A DNA stretch of 64,000 bases, taken from Sphingomonas swuensis. Its GTDB lineage: Bacteria; Pseudomonadota; Alphaproteobacteria; Sphingomonadales; Sphingomonadaceae. The position numbers and the translations under genes were made by a program. The notes under the pieces are model-generated. The model made no database searches and had not been told where the DNA came from. It saw nothing but the letters and a program-made list of their open reading frames with translations. This document shows positions 58,202 to 64,000 of the stretch, piece by piece. Numbering within the stretch: position 1 is the first letter of the stretch; each line of letters begins with the position of its first letter. The stretch spans positions 201,001-265,000 of the forward strand of contig NZ_BAABBQ010000001.1 in NCBI RefSeq assembly GCF_039538045.1, given 5' to 3'.

Positions 58202-58999
58202 ATGAACAATCGCCAGGGCGGCCGCCGTCGCGGTCGTGGGGGTCAGCGTCCGCAGGGTCTCGGGGGAGGCGGTGGCGGCGGCGGCGGTGGTCGCGAGCAG
58301 CGCAGCCGCGGCAACGCCGCGCAGCTCCTCGAGAAGTACAAGAACATGGCGCGCGACGCCCAGCTTGCCGGCGACCGCGTCCAGACCGAATATTATCTCC
58401 AGTTCGCCGATCACTATTTCCGGGTGCTGGGCGAGACCCGCTCGCGCTTCGAGGACCAGCGTCCGCGTCACGACGACGACGAGGACGATGGCGACGAGGA
58501 GATGATCGACGGCGAGGACGGCGACGAGATCGTCGAGCACCGCCAGGAGCGATCCGAGCGCCAGCCGCGCGGCGATCGCCAGGATCGTGGCGAGCGGCAG
58601 GACCGTGGGGAGCGGCAGGACCGCTACGAGCGCCGCGACCGCAGCGAGCGTCCGCGCGACGAACGTCCGCGTGAGGATCGTCCGCGTGATGATCGTCCGC
58701 GCGAAGAGCGTTCACGTGACGACCGTCCCCGTGAGGATCGTTCGCGCGACGACCGCCCGCGCGAGGAGCGTCCGCGCCGCGAGCGGCTCGAGCGTCGTCC
58801 CCGCGACGAGGAGCAGTCCGAGGAGCGCGAGTCCGAGCAGCCCGGCGGCATCGCCGACTTCCTTCCGCCGGCGATCGGCCCGGTCGTCAGCGACGAGCCG
58901 AGTCTTGCCGAAGAGGCCGAGGAGGCACCGCGCCCCCGTCGCCGCACCCGCCGCCCGCGCGTTGCCGAGGGCGATGAGGAGATCGCACCGGCTGCGTAA
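58202..58999 (+). CDS. DUF4167 family protein
   Basis: 265 residues. The N-terminal 80 residues are the DUF4167 domain: MNNRQGGRRRGRGGQRPQG, a poly-Gly run, then NAAQLLEKYKNMARDAQLAGDRVQTEYYLQFADHYFRVL. The middle is an acidic stretch followed by about 70 residues of alternating Arg/Asp/Glu/Pro (RPREDRPRDDRPRE type), and the C-terminus is GIADFLPPAIGP plus a basic end. Probably an RNA- or ribosome-associated disordered protein; function unknown. Start ATG at 58202 is by family pattern. Confidence 0.88.
   Translation: MNNRQGGRRRGRGGQRPQGLGGGGGGGGGGREQRSRGNAAQLLEKYKNMARDAQLAGDRVQTEYYLQFADHYFRVLGETRSRFEDQRPRHDDDEDDGDEEMIDGEDGDEIVEHRQERSERQPRGDRQDRGERQDRGERQDRYERRDRSERPRDERPREDRPRDDRPREERSRDDRPREDRSRDDRPREERPRRERLERRPRDEEQSEERESEQPGGIADFLPPAIGPVVSDEPSLAEEAEEAPRPRRRTRRPRVAEGDEEIAPAA
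58645..58785 (+). repeat. Tandem Arg-Pro-Arg-Asp/Glu coding repeats
   Basis: Near-perfect 15-18 base units of CGTCCGCGTGA-GATCG-type code RPREDRPRDDRPREERSRDD. The repetition suggests copy-number change by slippage within the DUF4167 gene. Confidence 0.7.
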
Positions 59000-59000
59000 T

Positions 59001-59029
59001 TCGTCACGATAATGTCATAGGATTGTCGC
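59001..59029 (+). promoter_or_regulatory. Pho-box-like triple direct repeat
   Basis: TCGTCAC, ATGTCAT and TTGTCGC are three 7-base repeats whose GTC cores start at 59003, 59014 and 59025, exactly 11 bases apart with 4-base AT-rich spacers. This is the layout of PhoB sites (CTGTCAT-N4-CTGTCAT). It is 49 bases before an OprO/P-type porin gene. Confidence 0.65.
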
Positions 59030-59077
59030 AATGCGTCCTCGTGTCCGAAGCCCCGCTTCGGACCGAGGGCGGGCGAC

Positions 59078-60562
59078 ATGACCTTGAATATGACGATGGC
59101 GGCAGTGCTGGCGCTGGCGGCGCCGGAAGCAGCAGAGGCGCAGGCCGCGCCCGATCCGGCCGCGCAGATCGCCGAGCTCCAGCAGCAGATCGAAGCGCTC
59201 CGCAAGGAAGTGGAGGCGCTCAAGGCGACCAGCGTCAAGGTCACCCCGACCTGGGGTGCGGCACCGAAGTTCGAGGACAAGGCCGCCGGCTGGAGCTTCA
59301 AGCCGCGCGGGCGACTGATGCTCGATGCCGGCACCGTCAGCAATCCCGGCGACGCGGTCGTCACCCGAAATCTCGGCTTCAACACGCGCGTTCGCCGGCT
59401 GAGGCTCGGGGTCGAGGGCACCATCCCCGGGGGCTTCGCCTACAAGGTCGAGGCCGACTTCGCCAATGCGCAGGTCGGGTTCGGCGACGTCACGCTCAGC
59501 TATGCGCCTTCGGGCAAGCCCTACGAGGTGACCGCGGGCAATTTCGAGACCCTGAATGGTCTCGAGCAGATGACCAGCTCGCGCTTCATCAGCTTCGCCG
59601 AGCGCTCGGCCTTCAACGACGCCTTCGTCAACACGCGCCGGCTCGGTCTCGCGGGCACCTGGAAGGCCGACGAACTGCGCTGGTCGGCGGGCCTATTCGC
59701 CGCGCATTCGATCGACAGCAGCCTCGACAATGACGGGTGGATCGCCGCCTCGCGCCTGACCTGGTCGCCCAAGCTCGGCGAGGACCAGCTGCAGTTCGGT
59801 GCCAGTGTCCAGATGCGCGAATATCAATCGAACAATGGCGGCACGGCCTCGACATCGGCAGGGGCACCTTCGACCAACCAGCTTGCGCGGCTTCGCGCGC
59901 GGCCGTTCAGCCAGCTGACCGACGTTCGCTTCGTCGACACCGGTGCCTTCGCTGCCCGCGGCGACACGATCCTCGGCCTCGAGGCGCTGGGCATCTTCGG
60001 TCCCCTGCACCTCACCGGCGAAGCGCAATGGGTGCGGGTCGACGCCTATGCGCCCGGAAGCCGTCTCGGCGGCGATCCCCTCGACGCCTTCGCTAGTCTC
60101 ACCCAGATCACGCCCGATGGCGATCCCGGCTTCTTCGGCGCCTATGCCGAGGTCGGCTATTATCTGACCGGGGAAAGCCGCGGCTTCCGCGATTCGCTGT
60201 GGAACCGCACCAAGGTCGCCAAGCCCTTCAGCAAGGGTGGCTGGGGCGCTTTGCAGGTCAACAGCCGGGTGGACTGGCTGGACCTCGACTCGGGCAAGCT
60301 GAAGCGTGGTTTCGCGACCAACTTCAGCACCGGCGCCTCGACCCCCTCGGTCGCGCTCGGCCGTGGCGGGACCCAGCTCGGGCTGTTGTCTTCACTCGTC
60401 TGGAGCCCGGAGGACTGGTTCCGCTTCTACCTCCAGTACAGCCATGCGCGGATCACCGGCGGTCCGCTCGCGGCGACCGTGAGGCCGCTCTCGACCAAGC
60501 CGATCGACGAGCGCCGCTACGGCGTCGACAGCGTCCAGGCGCGCGCCAGCTTCGACTTCTGA
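59078..60562 (+). CDS. Phosphate-selective porin OprO/OprP-type
   Basis: 494 residues. A short signal peptide (ending EAAEAQA) is followed by a coiled coil (about 26-47, IAELQQQIEALRKEVEALK) that probably trimerises the periplasmic base, then a 16-strand barrel starting SFKPRGRLMLDAG with RRLRLGVEGTIPGGFAYKVEADFAN, and a terminal Phe (ASFDF). This matches the porin O/P family for phosphate or polyphosphate. A triple pho-box-like repeat just upstream supports phosphate control. Anion selectivity itself cannot be read. Confidence 0.9.
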   Translation: MTLNMTMAAVLALAAPEAAEAQAAPDPAAQIAELQQQIEALRKEVEALKATSVKVTPTWGAAPKFEDKAAGWSFKPRGRLMLDAGTVSNPGDAVVTRNLGFNTRVRRLRLGVEGTIPGGFAYKVEADFANAQVGFGDVTLSYAPSGKPYEVTAGNFETLNGLEQMTSSRFISFAERSAFNDAFVNTRRLGLAGTWKADELRWSAGLFAAHSIDSSLDNDGWIAASRLTWSPKLGEDQLQFGASVQMREYQSNNGGTASTSAGAPSTNQLARLRARPFSQLTDVRFVDTGAFAARGDTILGLEALGIFGPLHLTGEAQWVRVDAYAPGSRLGGDPLDAFASLTQITPDGDPGFFGAYAEVGYYLTGESRGFRDSLWNRTKVAKPFSKGGWGALQVNSRVDWLDLDSGKLKRGFATNFSTGASTPSVALGRGGTQLGLLSSLVWSPEDWFRFYLQYSHARITGGPLAATVRPLSTKPIDERRYGVDSVQARASFDF

Positions 60563-60589
60563 CCGCCTTCACAAGCCGGTTGACGTCCA

Positions 60590-60604
60590 TGTGATAATGT
60601 CACA
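60590..60604. promoter_or_regulatory. Inverted repeat TGTGA-N5-TCACA before DUF4139 gene
   Basis: TGTGA (60590-60594), TAATG, TCACA (60600-60604), 33 bases before the DUF4139 start. It contains GATAATGTCA, a ten-base string also present in the pho-box region at 59008-59017. The 5-base spacer differs from the 6 of CRP sites. Confidence 0.45.
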
Positions 60605-60637
60605 CTTTCTGCCCCCAACGGGGTAGGAGTGGGACGC

Positions 60638-62008
60638 ATGCGGATGTTGGTCGGCTTGTTGGCGGCAGCGGCGTGCTTGCCCGGAGCGGCGCAGACCATC
60701 CCCGCGCCCGAGGCGAGCGCCCAGGGCTCGGTCGCGATCACCATCTACAACGACGATCTCGCCCTGGTGCAGGACCGGCGCGAGCTGAACCTGCCCGCGG
60801 GCCGGTCGCGGCAGGAGTTTCCCGACGTCTCCGCCCAGATCCGCGCCGAGACGGTGACCCTCGCCGGCAACGGGCTCGGCATCGTCGAGCAGAACTTCGA
60901 CTATGACCTGCTGAGTCCCGCGGCGCTGATGCAGAAGGCGGTGGGCGAGACGATCACCATCGTCCGGATCAACCCCGCAACCGGTGCCGAGACCCGCGAG
61001 CGCGCCCGCGTGCTCGCCGCCAACGGCGGAGTCGTGCTCCAGATCGGCGATCGCATCGAGGTGCTTCGCGACGACGGGCTTCCGGTCCGGGTCATCTTCG
61101 ACAAGGTGCCGGAGGGATTGAGGCCGCGGCCAACGCTGTCGGTGACGCTGACCGCCCCGCGCGGTGGGCGCCAGCCGGTAACGCTGACCTACCTGACCCC
61201 GGGGCTCGCCTGGAGCGCCGACTATGTCGCCCTGTTCGACGAAGCCGCGGGGCGCATGGACGTGCAGGGCTGGATCACGCTCAACAACCAGAGCGGCACG
61301 GCCTATCGCAACGCCGACGTGGTTCTGGTTGCCAATGCCGACGGGCAGCGTGGCAATGGGCCGGTCCGCAGGGCCGGGGTCGAAACCGCCGGGCGCGAGC
61401 GGATCGGCGACTATTATCTCTACCCGCTGGCCGAGCGGACGACGATCGCTCAGGCACAGCAGAAGCAGGTCAGCTTCCTCGACGTTTCCGGAAGCCCGGC
61501 GCAGCGCAGCTACGAATATCGGGTCGGATGGCTCTCGACCGCGCAGCAGCCCGTCAGCGTCAATTCGGTGCTTCGCTTTTCGACCGGCAGGGCGGAAGGC
61601 CTCGGCGATGCGCTTCCGGCTGGAACGGTGCGGGTCTACCAGCGCGACAGTCGCGGCACCCCGCAGTTCGTCGGCGAATCGTCGATCGGGCACACGCCGA
61701 TGGGGAGCGAGCTGGGGCTCACCACCGGCCAGGCGTTCGACATCAAGGTCCAGCCGACCGTCGAGCAGCGGACCCGGCTCGGCGGGGACGGAAGCCGCTG
61801 GCGGACCGCGATGCGCTACCGGCTGACGAATGCCGGGCCGCGGCCGGTGACCGTCGAACTCGTCCAGAGCGGACTGTGGGGCGACACGCGGATCACCGCC
61901 GAAAGCCAGAAGAGCGAGCGGCGCTCGGCCGACGAGGCGCTGTGGCGGGTCGCGGTGCCGGCCAATGCCGAGGTGAGCGTCACCGCCACCTTCGATACCC
62001 GCTTCTAG
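60638..62008 (+). CDS. DUF4139 domain protein 1
   Basis: 456 residues, exported (signal peptide ending PGAAQ). The DUF4139 family begins VAITIYNDDLALVQDRRELNLPAG and includes the beta-rich LTYLTPGLAWSADYVALFDEAAGRMDVQGWITLNNQSG, which resembles mucoidy-inhibitor A-like proteins. The C-terminal part has YRLTNAGPRPVTVEL. Periplasmic or surface role, unknown. ATG at 60638 is chosen; GTG at 60629 is also possible. It is followed 14 bases later by a second, diverged DUF4139 gene. Confidence 0.85.
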   Translation: MRMLVGLLAAAACLPGAAQTIPAPEASAQGSVAITIYNDDLALVQDRRELNLPAGRSRQEFPDVSAQIRAETVTLAGNGLGIVEQNFDYDLLSPAALMQKAVGETITIVRINPATGAETRERARVLAANGGVVLQIGDRIEVLRDDGLPVRVIFDKVPEGLRPRPTLSVTLTAPRGGRQPVTLTYLTPGLAWSADYVALFDEAAGRMDVQGWITLNNQSGTAYRNADVVLVANADGQRGNGPVRRAGVETAGRERIGDYYLYPLAERTTIAQAQQKQVSFLDVSGSPAQRSYEYRVGWLSTAQQPVSVNSVLRFSTGRAEGLGDALPAGTVRVYQRDSRGTPQFVGESSIGHTPMGSELGLTTGQAFDIKVQPTVEQRTRLGGDGSRWRTAMRYRLTNAGPRPVTVELVQSGLWGDTRITAESQKSERRSADEALWRVAVPANAEVSVTATFDTRF

Positions 62009-62022
62009 GCAGGCGGCGGCCA

Positions 62023-63549
62023 GTGCGCCTGCCTCTTCTCCTCGCCGCCGGCCTGTCTTGGCCCGCGCACGCGCAGGTGCCGGTCACCTCGCCGCGCGCC
62101 GAGCGGGTCGAGGTCACCGTCTATCGCGATCTCTCGCGCGGCAACCGGCGGCTCGAGCGCGATTGGCTGAACGGATATGCGCTGATCAGCGAGACCCGCA
62201 CCGTCACCATCCCGGCGGGCGAATCGGAATTGCGCCTTGAAGGGGTGGCAAGCGGGATCATTCCGCAGAGCGCGATCGTCGGCGGGCTTCCGCAGGGCAT
62301 CGTCGAGCGCAATCGAGATGCGCTGCTGCTCTCGGCGGGAAGCCTGATCGATCGCTCGCTCGGCCAGCGGGTGACTTTGCGCCGCACCAGCCGGGCTACG
62401 GGCAGAGTCACCGAGCAGGAGGCGGTCGTCCGCACCGGGAGCGACGGTGGTGTCGTCCTCGAGACTCCGGCGGGGATCGAGGCGCTCCGCTGCTCGGGGC
62501 TCGGCGAGACGCTGACCTATCGGGCCGTTCCTGCGGGGCTCACCGCCAGGCCGACCCTGTCGGTCAGAATGCGTTCGCGCCAGCCGCTCACCGCAACCGT
62601 GACCCTCTCCTATCTCGCCACCGGCTTCGACTGGCAGGCGGACTATGTCGGCCGGCTTTCGGCCGACGAGCGGACGCTCGATCTCCAGGCCGGGCTGACG
62701 CTGGCAAGCACCGACGACACTAGCTTCATTGATGCGACGACCCAGGCGGTGGCGGGCAGGGTCAACCGGGAGGATGCCAGGGTCCCGCCGGTCGAGGCGC
62801 CCGCTATCCGGCTGCGCTGCTGGCCGCAGGGCACGACCAGCGTCGTGCCCCAGATCGCGCCGCCCGCTCCACCGCCGCCTTCGCCACCCCCACCGGTAAT
62901 GGCCGCGCCGGCGCCGGTCATGGAGGTTGGCGCCGAGGATATCGTCGTGGCTGGCTCGCGGGTCATGGCCGCGCGCGAGCGCCTCGGCGACCTGCAGCTC
63001 TATCGCATTCCGCTTCCGGTCACGGTCGCCGCCAACGCGCAGAAGCAGGTCGGGCTGATCGATCAGCCGGCCGTCAGGGTCACCCCGGTCTACCGATTCG
63101 GCTTTGCGGCGGACAGCGAGGAGGACGCGCAGGACGCCACGCTGATCCTGCGCACCCGCAACCGCCCCGAGGAGGGGCTCGGGCTGCCGCTCCCCGCCGG
63201 AAACGTCGTCATCCTGCGCGACGGGGCGTCACGGCCGCTGCTGGTGGGCGAGCGGGCGATGGACGACCGCGCGGTCGGCGAGAAGGTCGAGTTCCGGACC
63301 GGAGTGACCCCGGGCGTCACCGCCCGCCTGACCCGGACCGCACAGAGCGCCACGGCCGCCCGCTACCGTCTTCTCCTGACAAGCGACCGCCCCCATCCGG
63401 TCACCGCCGAGGTGGTGCTCGGCACCGACGACGATGCGCCGATTCTCGGGCCGAGCGGAAGGCTCGTCCGCCGTGACGGCGAGACGCTGTGGGAGACGGT
63501 CATACCCGCCAACGGCTCGGTCGAGCTTGGCTATCGGCTCCGGCGCTAG
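62023..63549 (+). CDS. DUF4139 domain protein 2 with Pro-rich linker
   Basis: 508 residues from a GTG start giving signal peptide MRLPLLLAAGLSWPAHAQ. It has the same plan as its neighbour (VEVTVYRDLSRG, LTATVTLSYLATGFDWQADYVGRLS, YRLLLTSDRPHPVTAEV) but shows low identity and carries a Pro-rich segment (PPAPPPPSPPPPVMAAP) and the TonB-box-like EDIVVAGSR in the middle. The pair is a probable duplication. Its stop shares CTAG with the convergent thioesterase. Confidence 0.83.
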   Translation: MRLPLLLAAGLSWPAHAQVPVTSPRAERVEVTVYRDLSRGNRRLERDWLNGYALISETRTVTIPAGESELRLEGVASGIIPQSAIVGGLPQGIVERNRDALLLSAGSLIDRSLGQRVTLRRTSRATGRVTEQEAVVRTGSDGGVVLETPAGIEALRCSGLGETLTYRAVPAGLTARPTLSVRMRSRQPLTATVTLSYLATGFDWQADYVGRLSADERTLDLQAGLTLASTDDTSFIDATTQAVAGRVNREDARVPPVEAPAIRLRCWPQGTTSVVPQIAPPAPPPPSPPPPVMAAPAPVMEVGAEDIVVAGSRVMAARERLGDLQLYRIPLPVTVAANAQKQVGLIDQPAVRVTPVYRFGFAADSEEDAQDATLILRTRNRPEEGLGLPLPAGNVVILRDGASRPLLVGERAMDDRAVGEKVEFRTGVTPGVTARLTRTAQSATAARYRLLLTSDRPHPVTAEVVLGTDDDAPILGPSGRLVRRDGETLWETVIPANGSVELGYRLRR

Positions 63550-63926
63550 GCCGCGTCGACCGGACGGGGCCGATGCTGCTCGTCCAGCGCGACGAAGGTG
63601 AACAGTCCTTCCGTCACCTTGATCTGATGCTCGCCGCGATCGCGGTCGGCGACGACCTCGATCCGGATTTGCATGCTGGTCCGGCCAACCTTCTCGACCT
63701 CGGCATAGACACTGATCAGGTCGCGGAGTTCGATCGGGGCGATGAACTCCATCCGCTCGATCGCGACCGTCGCGACGGCGCCATTGGCGCGCCGCGCGGC
63801 GACGATGCCGGCGGCGATGTCCATCTGGCTCAGCACCCAGCCGCCGAAGATGTGCCCGTTCGAGTTGATGTCGCTCGGTCCCGGGGTCACCCGCAGGACC
63901 GGCTGCCGCGGGTCGTTGGTCGTCAC
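63546..63926 (-). CDS. Acyl-CoA thioesterase (YciA-type hotdog)
   Basis: 126 residues, hotdog fold. SNGHIFGGWVLSQMDIAAGIVA contains the catalytic region, ERMEFIAPIELRDLISVYAEV the second conserved block. Hydrolyses acyl-CoAs. Start is GTG at 63926, overlapping the stop of the upstream gene by four bases (GTGA). Confidence 0.9.
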   Translation of the reverse strand: MTTNDPRQPVLRVTPGPSDINSNGHIFGGWVLSQMDIAAGIVAARRANGAVATVAIERMEFIAPIELRDLISVYAEVEKVGRTSMQIRIEVVADRDRGEHQIKVTEGLFTFVALDEQHRPRPVDAA

Positions 63927-64000
63927 TCGTCATTCTCCTTGTGAGTCTCGTTCACGTGCCGGTGCACTTCCTCGTCGTGGCCCGAGCCCGAGCTGAGGAA
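63923..64000 (-). CDS. 3' end of an unidentified gene
   Basis: Only 25 codons are visible before the TGA (63923-63925). They encode a His/Asp/Glu-rich tail, FLSSGSGHDEEVHRHVNETH then KENDE. The frame is supported because the stop overlaps the thioesterase GTG in GTGA fashion, as in other operons of this window. Not enough sequence to name it; the His-rich tail might bind metal. Confidence 0.6.
   Translation of the reverse strand, partial: FLSSGSGHDEEVHRHVNETHKENDE

Noticed and set aside
60590..60604. CRP binding site
   Set aside because: Spacer is 5 bases instead of 6 and a CRP regulon role is unsupported here; kept only as an inverted repeat.

Overview
The window looks like a chromosomal segment of a sphingomonad alphaproteobacterium (Sphingomonas or Sphingomicrobium type). 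This rests on the very high GC, two TonB-dependent receptors, the rnd-lptC-lptA-lptB-rpoN order, DUF3572/divK/rpmG, BamE next to a ubiquinol-cytochrome c chaperone and DUF177, DUF4167, and palindromic repeats of sphingomonad type. The assignment is by recognition only; no search was run. About 67 genes are supported, two of them cut by the window edges (rlmN on the left, an unidentified 3' end on the right). No rRNA, tRNA, CRISPR array, transposase or integrase was seen. No stretch longer than 300 bases lacks a gene.

Layout. 1-8 kb: rlmN end, feoAB iron uptake, ssb, a DUF177/bc1-chaperone pair, bamE, a kynurenine-pathway pair and a TetR regulator. 8-14 kb: TonB receptor divergent from the TetR gene, MFS transporter, a Gly-rich secreted protein with three C-terminal Tyr/Asp repeats whose stop overlaps the start of a fasciclin lipoprotein. 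14-28 kb: hybrid histidine kinase, then dnaN, recF and gyrB in canonical order on the + strand but separated. Between dnaN and recF lies a lower-GC island (about 18.9-20.5 kb) where small membrane or lipoprotein genes in alternating orientation are separated by copies of one palindromic repeat. recF itself carries an in-frame palindromic insertion. 28-33 kb: endonuclease/exonuclease/phosphatase protein, then the leftward LPS-transport/rpoN operon. 33-38 kb: Gly-rich double cold-shock protein and a six-gene leftward operon (DUF3572, HAD, SDR, RidA, GDPD, acyltransferase). 38-45 kb: divK, rpmG, ATP-dependent DNA ligase, GNAT, isoaspartyl peptidase, an SPFH/ribbon-helix-helix/hydrolase/membrane-protein operon and an S1/P1 nuclease. 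45-54 kb: ispG, two small-molecule exporters, an amidase lipoprotein, a second TonB receptor with a Gly-rich loop, pyrophosphatase and an M61 peptidase. 54-64 kb: hisS-prfA-prmC, DUF4167, an OprO/P-type porin behind a pho-box-like triple repeat, two tandem DUF4139 proteins and a YciA-type thioesterase.

Most of the window is housekeeping. The parts most worth a second look are the repeat-separated small-gene island splitting dnaN from recF, the palindrome inside recF, the 12.1-13.9 kb secreted repeat protein/fasciclin pair, the SPFH operon, the pho-box porin followed by DUF4139 twins, and four convergent gene pairs that end on one shared CTAG.
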